Shown here one piece after another: positions 17,329 through 25,077 of a stretch of 64,000 nucleotides of DNA. Source of the stretch: Sphingobacteriaceae bacterium GW460-11-11-14-LB5 (GTDB taxonomy: Bacteria > Bacteroidota > Bacteroidia > Sphingobacteriales > Sphingobacteriaceae); assembly GCA_002151545.1 (NCBI GenBank), contig CP021237.1, positions 5,456,001 to 5,520,000 on the forward strand, read 5' to 3'. The number at the start of each line of letters is the position of its first letter. Within the stretch, counting starts at the first letter, position 1. The notes below the pieces were generated by a model, which did no database searches, was not told the origin of the DNA, and saw only the letters and a list, made by a program, of their open reading frames with translations. The translations under genes were made by a program, and so were the position numbers.

Positions 17329-19824
17329 TTAGCTCAATGGTAAAGTAAAATGAAAAACAGAACCTTTGCCTTCTTCACTTTCCGCCCAAATCCGGCCACC
17401 ATGCCTTTCAATAATTTCGGCACTTAAATAAAGCCCGATGCCAAAGCCCGAAATGGTATGATTGCCCTGCACGCGGTAATAACGTTCGAAAAGTTTATCA
17501 ATATCGCCAGGTTTTATGCCTATTCCTTCATCTTTAATCTGAATTTCAACTTCAGTATCATACAATTTGCAGGTAACCTCGATACGTGTACCATTGTCTG
17601 AATATTTTAGGCCATTGCTAATCAGGTTCGAAATGACATTGCCGATTTTATTCCGGTCGGCATTAATGTTAACCTCGCATGTGGGGTTTAATATAATTTG
17701 ATGCGACGATTGTGAGACATAAGTTTCTTCGATGGTTTCTTTCAGCAGTTCATCCAGGTTGAAGTTTGTTTTTTCGATCAGCAGTTTCCCCGACTCTAAA
17801 CGGGATACATTTAAGAACCCATTAATCATTGTGGTCATTTTTCTGATCTGATTATGCGCTTTATCTAAAGCGATAACGGAATAATTATCTTCGTCTTTTT
17901 TAGCCTTACGCTGCAAAACCTGTACAAAACCATTGATCGCGGTGAGTGGTGTTTTTAACTCGTGACTGACCATTCCGATGAAGTCGTTTTTTCGAAGCTC
18001 ATCTAATTTTTGTTCAGTAATATCAATAAAAAGACCAGAGTATTCTGTTGCATTTCCGTGCTGATCTAAAAATACACGTCCGGTTGCCCTCACCCATTTT
18101 TCCTCGCCATCGATTAAATTGTTAATGGGATATTCCGTATCGCTGGGTAAATGGTTTTTGATGGCATTATCAAGCGCCGAAAAAAGCATATCATGGTAAT
18201 CCGGATTCACCGCCTTCATAATCATATCCATTTCTGCAGGTTGATCCAATGGCAGTCCCAGTAACTCCTTAACAAAGCCAGACATGGTAACTTCGAGCGT
18301 TTTCGGATTAATGCTCCATGTGCCCATTCTACCGGTTTCTATCGCTTGTCTGAGTTTTTCTTCACTGTCTGATAGTCTGTTGGTATATTGAATAAGATCA
18401 TCATGCGTTTGAGCAAGCTCTTCATTTGTAGTGGCCAGCTCTTCGTTTGCTGCTGCCATTTCCATGTTGATACCTTGTAATTCTTCCTGATAAAGTTTTC
18501 GTTCTGTAATATCAGGACTTACCGTCGCAATGGCAATTACTTCATCGGTTTCTTCATTTCGAATAGCAAAGCCATTCCATTCAATCCAAAAGGGCTTTCC
18601 TGTTTTTTCATTCCAGAACCGAATCTCCTGTCTGAAAGTATTATTCTTCAAAATGCCTGGTATAATCTGCTCCGCCAGCAATCGGTCTTCAGGAAAAACA
18701 CAATCCAGGATTGTTCTGTTTGAGATGTTAAGCCAGCCTAGTTTTTTTAGTGCGGCGGGATTTAGGTATTGGATTGACATATCCAACTCGGCAATGCCAA
18801 TAAATTCTGAACTTGCCTCGATCAGTTTGTTCAGGTTCAATCGCTCTATTTCAATTAATTTCCGCTCCGTAATGTCAATACAAGAACTAATGTAACCGGC
18901 AAACGAGCCATCGGCATGAAAACGTGGGGGACCACTGGCAAGCAACCACCTGTAATCACCTTTTTTGGTCAGTATTCTAAATTCGCCGGCAAAAGGTTTT
19001 TTTTCGGCAAGGGCCGAAAGGTAAATATTGACATACCTATCCCGGTCTTCAGGATGAATCAAATCTGCCCAGCCAAAGTCGAGCAGGTCTTTCATTGACC
19101 GGCCTGTAAGTTTTACCCACGGTTTATTAAAATATATGGCTTTTCCACTTTCATCCCCAACAGCAATAAAAATGTCGGTACCCTCGGCCATGGTTTTGAA
19201 CCGTTTTTCGCTTTCCGAAAGTTGATTAAAACGTTCAACAACCCTTAATTCCAGCTCGTTGTTTAAAACGTGTAGTGTTTCTTGTGTTTCGTGTAGTTCT
19301 TCATTTGTGGCAACAAGCTCCTCATTGGTTGAGGCCAGTTCTTCTACTGTTGCCGCCAATTCTTCATTTAAAGTTTGTTCGCGTTGTAGCGCTTCTTCTT
19401 TTTCAAGCGCCCGTTCTACAGCTTCGCGCCGCAGTACCCTTTCGCTTACATCGATTGCGGTATGTAAAATACAGATTGTTTTTCCCTGATCATCCTTGAT
19501 GGCCCTATACTCAAAATCAAAATAGAAAGTTTGCAATTTACCATCAATGATGATATCAGCAGCAGTATCCTTGCCTGAAATGACCAACCCTTCCAGCCAT
19601 ACTTTGCGGAACATATCGATAAAAGGCTGACCTTTTAATTCAGGCAAGGCATCTTCGAGTGATTTTCCGATCACGCTTCTGTCTTTTCCCCAAATTCTCA
19701 GCATGGCATCGTTTGCCGTCTGAATTATAGCCGTTTCGCCAATATGTACGGCAGTGGCCGTATGTGTTAAATTAAAAACTTCCAATAATTGCTCATGGCT
19801 TAAAAAAGGGCTTGATTGACTCAT
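17329..19824 (-). CDS. Multi-PAS sensor histidine kinase
   Basis: An 831-residue kinase without membrane segments, so probably a cytoplasmic sensor. Four PAS-like domains are recognisable at about 10-130, 205-325, 330-445 and 490-605, the later ones ending in DITE(R/Q)KL PAC tails. Between PAS 1 and 2 (about 140-205), and again before PAS 4, are coiled coils built from repeated TNEEL/ANEEL heptads. The dimerisation domain has the phosphoacceptor His621 in VSHELKTPL, and the ATPase domain carries NLISNGLKYS, DEGIGI and GFGIGLYLS. There is no receiver domain and no adjacent response regulator, so the partner is unknown. Blue-light or redox sensing cannot be judged from sequence. Confidence 0.9.
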   Translation of the reverse strand: MSQSSPFLSHEQLLEVFNLTHTATAVHIGETAIIQTANDAMLRIWGKDRSVIGKSLEDALPELKGQPFIDMFRKVWLEGLVISGKDTAADIIIDGKLQTFYFDFEYRAIKDDQGKTICILHTAIDVSERVLRREAVERALEKEEALQREQTLNEELAATVEELASTNEELVATNEELHETQETLHVLNNELELRVVERFNQLSESEKRFKTMAEGTDIFIAVGDESGKAIYFNKPWVKLTGRSMKDLLDFGWADLIHPEDRDRYVNIYLSALAEKKPFAGEFRILTKKGDYRWLLASGPPRFHADGSFAGYISSCIDITERKLIEIERLNLNKLIEASSEFIGIAELDMSIQYLNPAALKKLGWLNISNRTILDCVFPEDRLLAEQIIPGILKNNTFRQEIRFWNEKTGKPFWIEWNGFAIRNEETDEVIAIATVSPDITERKLYQEELQGINMEMAAANEELATTNEELAQTHDDLIQYTNRLSDSEEKLRQAIETGRMGTWSINPKTLEVTMSGFVKELLGLPLDQPAEMDMIMKAVNPDYHDMLFSALDNAIKNHLPSDTEYPINNLIDGEEKWVRATGRVFLDQHGNATEYSGLFIDITEQKLDELRKNDFIGMVSHELKTPLTAINGFVQVLQRKAKKDEDNYSVIALDKAHNQIRKMTTMINGFLNVSRLESGKLLIEKTNFNLDELLKETIEETYVSQSSHQIILNPTCEVNINADRNKIGNVISNLISNGLKYSDNGTRIEVTCKLYDTEVEIQIKDEGIGIKPGDIDKLFERYYRVQGNHTISGFGIGLYLSAEIIERHGGRIWAESEEGKGSVFHFTLPLS

Positions 19825-19920
19825 GTTGCGGTTTAAGGAATGATTCTAAAATAAATATTTTAACTAATTTTCAAGATAAATTTAAATCATGTATCTAAAC
19901 ATGATCATTTTTGATATAAA

Positions 19921-20823
19921 CTATATACTAACCATAACCTCCTTAAAAAGGTTTTTAATTATATGAATTTCTGATGCATATTGGGTATTTTTTCTACAAC
20001 CAAAATATAAAGTGTTGGTGAGTTTTGACGTGCCTTCCCAAATTACCTTTACCTTTCCTTCTTCAACTTCTTTTTTGCAAAGAAAATCGGGGATAATAGC
20101 CAGGCCTTTTCCGCCAGATAAGCAGCGTACAATCGAATTGAGGTTAGGCACGATATAATTGGGGCGGAAATCGGCATGTTTGCCAAAGTTAAGCTGCCAG
20201 AAACGTAAAAGATGCTCCATATCGCCGGCAGTTCCATACCATTTTTGCTGTTTTAACCAGGTTTCCATGCCGGCTAAATCTTTCTTTTTAACCAACGAAT
20301 CAAAAGTTTGCCCATCTGTTTCTATTCCGCCTACCAACACGATGGTCTCGGAAGAAAAAGCCTCATGCTCTACATTAGGCGAATTGCCTTTTTGTGGGGT
20401 AATAATGAGGTCTAAAATACCTTTATCCAATTGATCGAGCATTTCAGGGTATTCGCCAAAACGGATAATTACATTAAAAGGAAGTGTAGAAATATATTGT
20501 TCGAGCGTAATCTGAAAAGTCTCAAAACACATACCCACGCTGATGGTTGGGGTGTGTTTCTCCGTGCTTTTTTGAAAATGTTTTTCGGCATCTTCCAGTT
20601 TTCCAAGCGGCTCTACAATAAAATTGTATAACACTTTCCCTTTTTCGGTAGGAATCATTTTCCTGCCCGTACGCTCGAAGAGTTTGTAGCCGACATAACT
20701 TTCTAAAGAACTTAAATGTAAACTTACCCCAGGCTGCGAAATAAACAGATTTTCTGCTGCACCGGTTAAGGTTCCGGTTTTATAAATCGCCTTAAAACTT
20801 CGATACCATTCTAAATTAACCAT
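19921..20823 (-). CDS. LysR-family regulator of the quinone-reductase operon
   Basis: A 300-residue LysR-type regulator: HTH at residues 1-62 (WYRSFKAIYKTGTLTGAAE, ISQPGVSLHLSSLE), effector domain from about 90. The start is set at the ATG at 20823 because a -7 element covers the upstream ATG at 20850. It is divergent from the mdaB-like gene with 99 bases between, so it probably senses electrophiles, quinones or redox stress and controls the two-gene operon (inference by analogy with LysR-mdaB pairs). Confidence 0.88.
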   Translation of the reverse strand: MVNLEWYRSFKAIYKTGTLTGAAENLFISQPGVSLHLSSLESYVGYKLFERTGRKMIPTEKGKVLYNFIVEPLGKLEDAEKHFQKSTEKHTPTISVGMCFETFQITLEQYISTLPFNVIIRFGEYPEMLDQLDKGILDLIITPQKGNSPNVEHEAFSSETIVLVGGIETDGQTFDSLVKKKDLAGMETWLKQQKWYGTAGDMEHLLRFWQLNFGKHADFRPNYIVPNLNSIVRCLSGGKGLAIIPDFLCKKEVEEGKVKVIWEGTSKLTNTLYFGCRKNTQYASEIHIIKNLFKEVMVSI

Positions 20824-20847
20824 TCTTTTAGTATTATAATTCTGATA

Positions 20848-20855
20848 CAAAGCTA
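20848..20855 (-). promoter_or_regulatory. -7 element for the LysR gene
   Basis: TAGCTTTG on the minus strand fits TAnnTTTG, 24 bases before the ATG at 20823. It overlaps the alternative ATG at 20850 and so argues against that start. Confidence 0.5.
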
Positions 20856-20891
20856 TGAATTAACTTGTTTTAATAATAGGTTCAAGCGCAG

Positions 20892-20899
20892 TAATTTTG
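20892..20899 (+). promoter_or_regulatory. -7 element for the mdaB-like operon
   Basis: TAATTTTG fits TAnnTTTG, 23 bases before the ATG. A TTG at 20865-20867 could serve as the -33 element with slightly long spacing. Confidence 0.5.
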
Positions 20900-20922
20900 T
20901 CTTATCAAAATAGAAAAACGAA

Positions 20923-21552
20923 ATGACAAAAATATTCATCATTAATGGAGGACAAAAGTTTGGTCACTCCGGAGGAAGATTTAACGAAACAATAGCGGAT
21001 GCAACAGCCGATTTCTTTTCCTCATTACCTGGTTTTGAAGTCAAAACAACCAATATCAATCACGATTACGATCCGCAAGCAGAAGTAGAAAAATATGTCT
21101 GGGCAGATGTTGTAATTTATCACACGCCCATTTGGTGGTTTCAGTTGCCGCATGAATTTAAAAAATACATTGATGTGGTATTTACCGAAGGACATAAAAA
21201 AGGAATCTATATCAGTGATGGCCGTAAAGCCGATAATCCGACAAGAAACTATGGTACTGGCGGAATGTTACATGGCCGTAAGTATATGGTCACCTCATCG
21301 TGGAACGCGCCAAAAGAAGCATTTACCTTACCTGAAGAGTTTTTTATGGAAACCAGTGTAGATGATGGCGTATTGTTTGGTTTCCACAGAATGAATGCTT
21401 TTACCGGAATGGAAAGGATAGATGGCATCCATTTTCACGATGTAGAAAAGAACGCCGATATGAGGAGCGCACTTACATTGCACCAGGAACATTTGACCCA
21501 AAATTTTTTAAATACTGAAGTATATGAGCATTTATCTAACAGCAATAGTTAA
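20923..21552 (+). CDS. mdaB: NAD(P)H:quinone reductase, MdaB-like flavoprotein
   Basis: A 209-residue flavodoxin-fold protein. Visible features: IFIINGGQKFGHSGG phosphate-binding start, IYHTPIWWFQLPHEFKKYID and the GTGGMLHGRKYMVTSSWNAP segment typical of the MdaB group of FAD-containing two-electron quinone reductases. Reduction of quinones to quinols in the cytoplasm avoids semiquinone radicals. It overlaps the next gene (a YgiN-like monooxygenase) by 29 bases, the same pairing as mdaB-ygiN in E. coli, which supports a quinone-cycling module under control of the divergent LysR. Confidence 0.9.
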   Translation: MTKIFIINGGQKFGHSGGRFNETIADATADFFSSLPGFEVKTTNINHDYDPQAEVEKYVWADVVIYHTPIWWFQLPHEFKKYIDVVFTEGHKKGIYISDGRKADNPTRNYGTGGMLHGRKYMVTSSWNAPKEAFTLPEEFFMETSVDDGVLFGFHRMNAFTGMERIDGIHFHDVEKNADMRSALTLHQEHLTQNFLNTEVYEHLSNSNS

Positions 21553-21808
21553 GAGTAAAAAAGAAACCATAGCCGCACTAAGGGCTGTGTTATTGGATAT
21601 GGTAGCCAATTCGCGTAAGGAAGAAGCCTGCATTCAGTATGATCTGCACGAAGCTGCAGGCGATGGTACTTTTATTTTTCAGGAGGAATGGAAAGATCAG
21701 GCCAGTTTAGATCTGCACAATGAGCAGCCTTATATTTTAGCCTTTGTGGCACAAGCTGATCAGTTGACAGCTGAAATTGTAATTTATAAAACAGCCAAAC
21801 TGGCTTAA
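21524..21808 (+). CDS. YgiN-like antibiotic biosynthesis monooxygenase (ABM) domain protein
   Basis: A 94-residue single ABM-fold protein (ferredoxin-like dimer). The sequence has the typical KSKKETIAALRAVLLDMVANSRKEEAC helix, the QYDLHE strand and FIFQEEWKD...LDLHNEQPY. E. coli YgiN acts with MdaB in a quinol oxidation/reduction cycle, and the 29-base overlap here means translational coupling to the same partner. No cofactor-binding motif is expected in this family. The stop codon abuts the stop of the convergent transporter gene. Confidence 0.87.
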   Translation: MSIYLTAIVKSKKETIAALRAVLLDMVANSRKEEACIQYDLHEAAGDGTFIFQEEWKDQASLDLHNEQPYILAFVAQADQLTAEIVIYKTAKLA

Positions 21809-22660
21809 TTATAGTTTTGCACGCCTGGCTGTTAACGAAGAACCTGCAGAAGCAATGACAACAAAAGCCACTGCAAAACACTCTTTTAGAGTGAGGTATT
21901 CTTGTAAAAAAACGAGTGCAGCTAAGGAAGCCATGGCAGGTTCGAGGCTCATTAAAATACTGAAAGTCCGAGCAGGAAGCTGCTTAAGGGCTCTCATTTC
22001 GAGGGTAAACGGGATAGCGCTTGATAGTAGCGCAAGCGCTGCTCCTAAACCCAATAACTGCGGATTTAAAACGCTTAAACCACCACCAAAAATGCCAAAT
22101 GGCAAAATGACCAGGGTAGCGAATAACATTCCAATGGCCACAGCATCGCCACCTTTCATTATTTTTGAGATCCTGCCGCCCAATATGATATAGGCTGCCC
22201 AAAAAATGCCAGCTAAAAGTGCCAGTAACACACCCGCAACGTTTAATCCTGTACTTGTCCATGGGGCAATTAGCGCAATGCCGGCTGCGGCCAGTATTAC
22301 CCAAAGAAAATCTACCGGTTTTTTAGAGCCAAAAATGGCCAGCCCTAAAGGGCCAACAAATTCTAATGTTACGCCTAAGCCAATCGGAATTCTTGCTATA
22401 GCCATATAGAATACCATATTCATTACCCCTAAACAAACCCCATACAGCACAACATATTTCCATTGCTTGGCGTTTAGTTTAAACAGGTTTGGCCTAAAGG
22501 CAATTAATAAAATCACTGCAGATAAACCAATCCGTAACGAAGCTGTAGCAGCAGCACCAATTTGTGGGAAAAGCCCTTTTGCAATTGCCGCCCCACACTG
22601 TACACTAATAATAGAGAGTAAAACAGCTGGTATGGGTGGAATATTGATTTTGCTTTTCAT
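21809..22660 (-). CDS. EamA-family exporter, RhtA-like
   Basis: A 283-residue inner-membrane protein with about ten membrane segments in two EamA repeats. It is similar from end to end to the threonine/homoserine exporter RhtA: QCGAAIAKGLFPQIGA, ALEFVGPLGLAIF-like block (TLEFVGPLGLAIFGSKKPVDF), IPFTLEMRALKQLPARTF and LMSLEPAMASL. The ATG at 22660 is chosen over 22684, which adds only eight polar residues. Export of amino acids or metabolites is the likely role; the substrate is not provable. It is convergent with the ABM gene, the stop codons touching. Confidence 0.87.
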   Translation of the reverse strand: MKSKINIPPIPAVLLSIISVQCGAAIAKGLFPQIGAAATASLRIGLSAVILLIAFRPNLFKLNAKQWKYVVLYGVCLGVMNMVFYMAIARIPIGLGVTLEFVGPLGLAIFGSKKPVDFLWVILAAAGIALIAPWTSTGLNVAGVLLALLAGIFWAAYIILGGRISKIMKGGDAVAIGMLFATLVILPFGIFGGGLSVLNPQLLGLGAALALLSSAIPFTLEMRALKQLPARTFSILMSLEPAMASLAALVFLQEYLTLKECFAVAFVVIASAGSSLTARRAKL

Positions 22661-22722
22661 TTGGTGCTCGTAAATGAGGCGCAAAATTACGGAATTATAC
22701 CCTGCTAATCTTTTAAAATAAA

Positions 22723-22758
22723 AAAAGGGAGAATCAGATTACGCTAATTCTCCCTTTT
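22723..22758. terminator. Bidirectional-type hairpin after the gene at 22777
   Basis: Arms AAAAGGGAGAAT (22723-22734) and ATTCTCCCTTTT (22747-22758) form a 12-bp perfect stem with A/T tracts on both sides. On the minus strand it follows the stop codon of the 115-residue gene by about 20 bases. Confidence 0.8.
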
Positions 22759-22776
22759 CAATCAGATTTTAGGTTA

Positions 22777-23124
22777 TTAACAAAACAGTTCCTGTTCGTC
22801 TCTGTTTTCGGTAGGAATTTTCTTTAAGAAATCATCAAATGCCGGGCCTTCATTATCAGAGTAGATGCCGTAAGCGTCTAATATGTACCCGATATTTTTA
22901 TCCTGGTCTTCTACAAGATATAACACAGAATTATCGGCCGGATCTGAATCTCCTTCAAAGCGATAAGTTTTTACAATGGTTAAATCTTCAGGTTTATAAA
23001 TTTTGCCGAGTGATTTACTCTGCATTTTACCGTGGTCGGATATTTTTAATTCGTTATCTTTTCCTTTCAGCCTCAATTTCTCCAAAATTTGACTCAAAGT
23101 GTTCATTGCAATTGGCTGTTCCAT
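22777..23124 (-). CDS. Small conserved Bacteroidota protein, unknown function
   Basis: A 115-residue soluble protein of a family often mislabelled as phosphoribosylpyrophosphate synthetase in Bacteroidota genomes. The recognisable core is TLSQILEKLRLKG near the start and YRFEGDSDPADNSVLY...GYILDAYGIYSD. It has none of the PRPP-binding or ATP-binding motifs of a real synthetase and is a third of the length, so no such activity should be assumed. An internal Met at residue 7 is an alternative start. It is monocistronic with its own terminator. Confidence 0.8.
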   Translation of the reverse strand: MEQPIAMNTLSQILEKLRLKGKDNELKISDHGKMQSKSLGKIYKPEDLTIVKTYRFEGDSDPADNSVLYLVEDQDKNIGYILDAYGIYSDNEGPAFDDFLKKIPTENRDEQELFC

Positions 23125-23245
23125 AGTTATACGATTTTACTTATTTATTAAACAAGTGGCATTCGAAATGGTTTTGGCCATCCTTCTTTTTAAGCAAACT
23201 AAATGATTGTCAATCTGTTTCTTATACAAACTAAATTTTTATAAA

Positions 23246-23776
23246 ATGAAAAACTACCTTTTAAGCTTAGCTATAGCAGGCGTAGCACTGATTAGTGCTT
23301 GTGCTAAAACCGACAAAGAAATTGCCCGGGCCACATTAACAGAAACTGCTGATAACACAAAAACCATTGGAACAGCAAAGTTTTACGAATTGAGTGATGG
23401 AAAAATTAAGATGGATATCGAGATGAATTTTGCCGCACGTGCAGATAGTAATGTTGCCGTTCACTTTCACGAACATGGCGATTGCGGCAATATGGGCGAA
23501 AATACACACGGGCATTGGAATCCTACCAAAGAAGCCCATGGCAAATGGGGATCTGCTGCTTATCATAGCGGAGATATTGGCAACATCATGTTAGATAATA
23601 AAGGCCATGCTACGCTTTCGGTGACTACCGATAGATGGAGTGTGAAGGATGGAGATATCAAAAATATCATTGGCCGTGGCATTATTGTACATGGCGGTAC
23701 CGACGATTATACGACACAACCAACTGGTAACTCAGGGCCACGGGTAGGTTGCGGGGTAATTGAAGCGGTGAAATAA
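23246..23776 (+). CDS. sodC: Cu/Zn superoxide dismutase lipoprotein
   Basis: A 176-residue protein that converts superoxide to peroxide and oxygen outside the cytoplasm. The ATG at 23246 opens a lipoprotein signal (KNYLLSLAIAGVALISAC, Cys at about residue 17); an earlier ATG at 23207 would add an unneeded extension. Copper ligands lie in AVHFHEHGDCG, the zinc/bridging His cluster in THGHWNP...HGKWG...YHSGD, and the last His in IIVHGGTDD; the C-terminal GPRVGCGVIE holds the active-site Arg and disulfide Cys. It is followed by a palindromic repeat and a terminator. Confidence 0.93.
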   Translation: MKNYLLSLAIAGVALISACAKTDKEIARATLTETADNTKTIGTAKFYELSDGKIKMDIEMNFAARADSNVAVHFHEHGDCGNMGENTHGHWNPTKEAHGKWGSAAYHSGDIGNIMLDNKGHATLSVTTDRWSVKDGDIKNIIGRGIIVHGGTDDYTTQPTGNSGPRVGCGVIEAVK

Positions 23777-23809
23777 AGTACTTATTAGCGATATTTAAAT
23801 ACTAAACCT

Positions 23810-23877
23810 GTCAGTCTGAGCCTGTCGAAGACTCTTTGTTAATGAAAAAAATGCACTTCGACAAGCTCAGTGTGACA
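23810..23877. repeat. Imperfect palindrome of the intergenic TCGAAG/CTTCGA type
   Basis: GTCAGTCTGAGCCTGTCGAAG pairs imperfectly with CTTCGACAAGCTCAGTGTGAC across a 25-base AT-rich loop. It resembles other long intergenic palindromes in this window and lies just before the real terminator. Confidence 0.65.
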
Positions 23878-23887
23878 TCAGAACTAT

Positions 23888-23919
23888 AAAAAAGCGGTTA
23901 AATTTTTAACCGCTTTTTT
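23888..23919 (+). terminator. Rho-independent terminator after sodC
   Basis: AAAAAAGCGGTTAAA pairs with TTTAACCGCTTTTTT across a 2-base loop, ending in a T-run. Confidence 0.85.
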
Positions 23920-23968
23920 TATGCAATTTGATCGGGCTTGTCATCATCATTTAAAAACCTAAATTATT

Positions 23969-24502
23969 ATGGCAACTCTAAACGAATCTCAAAACGGCAA
24001 GGCCGTAAAAGGAAGAAACAAAAAACCAACACCAAGGGTAGACCTTACCGCAATGGTCGATCTGATGTTTTTATTAACTACTTTTTTTATGCTCACCACT
24101 TCATTGGGCTCTTTAAACGCGGCAGATATCGCTAAACCCATTAAAGACGACGGCGCACATATTGAACCGTATCCCGAATCGCGCACCATGACCATCCTGC
24201 TCGGCAAAAACAACAAGGCTGTTTGCTACATGGGCACAATAGAAAAGGCAAATATGAAGGTTACTGCGGTAGCCAACATTCAAAAAGAGATCATCGCAAA
24301 TGAGAAGCTGGTTGCTGAAACCCATCAGCATAACCCGGCCAAATATATGATCGTCATTATAAAACCTAGTAAAACGGCCAGGTTTCAGAATTTTGTAGAT
24401 GTAATTGATGAAATGAAAATTGCCAATATTAAATCGTATGCCATTGATGATGATCATATTGCAGAAAAAGAGACTGCGTTTATGGAAATGAACGGCATCT
24501 AG
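23969..24502 (+). CDS. ExbD/TolR-family biopolymer transport protein
   Basis: A 177-residue inner-membrane protein with a short cytoplasmic Lys-rich N-terminus, one membrane segment (about 28-48) carrying the conserved Asp31 in AMVDLMFLLTTFF, and a periplasmic domain of about 125 residues. ExbD with ExbB and TonB turns proton flow into energy for outer-membrane receptors. No exbB or tonB partner is adjacent, so this is a stand-alone copy that must pair with components encoded elsewhere. Its periplasmic domain is divergent, as usual in Bacteroidota. Confidence 0.88.
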   Translation: MATLNESQNGKAVKGRNKKPTPRVDLTAMVDLMFLLTTFFMLTTSLGSLNAADIAKPIKDDGAHIEPYPESRTMTILLGKNNKAVCYMGTIEKANMKVTAVANIQKEIIANEKLVAETHQHNPAKYMIVIIKPSKTARFQNFVDVIDEMKIANIKSYAIDDDHIAEKETAFMEMNGI

Positions 24503-24809
24503 ACCATTGGTTTTTTTAAGATCCCAGCCCTTCATACAGCGAATAAAAAGAATATAAAACGGTTTAAGGTTAATGAATAAATTGAATATGATAAATGCCA
24601 CGGTGATTAATCAATAAATATTGCGTTTTTAATGAGCTGAGGCCGTTTTATTAAACTGTATTATAGAAATGTTAGGTTTGTGTTAGGTGTTTAATACTAC
24701 ATCTGTATAGCTAATATTATTACATTCGTTGAAGTGTTTGGCCAAGCATCAGGCGCATCCCGAAAAGCCTTCAAAAGAGTAGGGATCTTAAAACTCAAAA
24801 AAATCTAGT
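24503..24809. other. Gene-free spacer before the peptide-export locus
   Basis: 307 AT-rich bases without a supportable gene. It presumably carries the promoter for the precursor peptide; TACATTCG at 24721-24728 is a weak -7 candidate only. Confidence 0.45.
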
Positions 24810-25016
24810 ATGAAAAGTTTAGAATTAAAAAATCTTGGTGTTAAAGAAATGAACACAACTGAAATGTCACAAGTTGAAGGTGGTGGTATTGTTAACAATA
24901 CATTAAACGAACTTTTAGCTTCTCTTTCAGGAACTTTAAATGCAGTTGGCGCAGACACTTCAGCATTTTTAAACAAAACAGTAACCAATGTTTTGAAACT
25001 TGTTTGGAGTCTATAA
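24810..25016 (+). CDS. Double-glycine leader peptide precursor (bacteriocin- or signal-like)
   Basis: A 68-residue precursor. Residues 1-25 form a double-glycine leader: LELKNLGVKEMN, then TTEMSQVEGG, matching the Glu/Leu-rich consensus removed by C39 peptidases; a third Gly follows, so cleavage is after residue 25 or 26. The remaining 42-43 residues are Cys-free, rich in Leu/Val/Ala/Asn/Thr, and look like one or two amphipathic helices ending in KLVWSL. The HlyD-like and C39-ABC genes directly downstream fit its processing and export. Antibacterial activity versus signalling cannot be decided, and no immunity gene is obvious beside it. Confidence 0.82.
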   Translation: MKSLELKNLGVKEMNTTEMSQVEGGGIVNNTLNELLASLSGTLNAVGADTSAFLNKTVTNVLKLVWSL

Positions 25017-25028
25017 GCAATTTATTGT

Positions 25029-25058
25029 ATCCGCTGTCCCGGTTCCGGGATAGCGGAT
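25029..25058 (+). terminator. GC-rich hairpin between the peptide gene and the exporter genes
   Basis: ATCCGCT-G-TCCCGG pairs with CCGGGA-T-AGCGGAT (14 pairs including one G-U, 2-base loop), starting 12 bases after the peptide stop. There is no U-run after it, so it may act as a partial terminator or an mRNA stabiliser that keeps peptide mRNA above exporter mRNA. It overlaps an ATG at 25057, which is therefore an unlikely start for the next gene. Confidence 0.7.
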
Positions 25059-25077
25059 GCTTTACGATTTCAACACT

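Noticed and set aside
22777..23124. Annotation as PRPP synthetase
   Set aside because: No PRPP-binding loop and far too short.
25057..25077. ATG at 25057 as start of the HlyD-like gene
   Set aside because: It lies in the 3' arm of a strong hairpin; the ATG at 25078 gives a normal family start.
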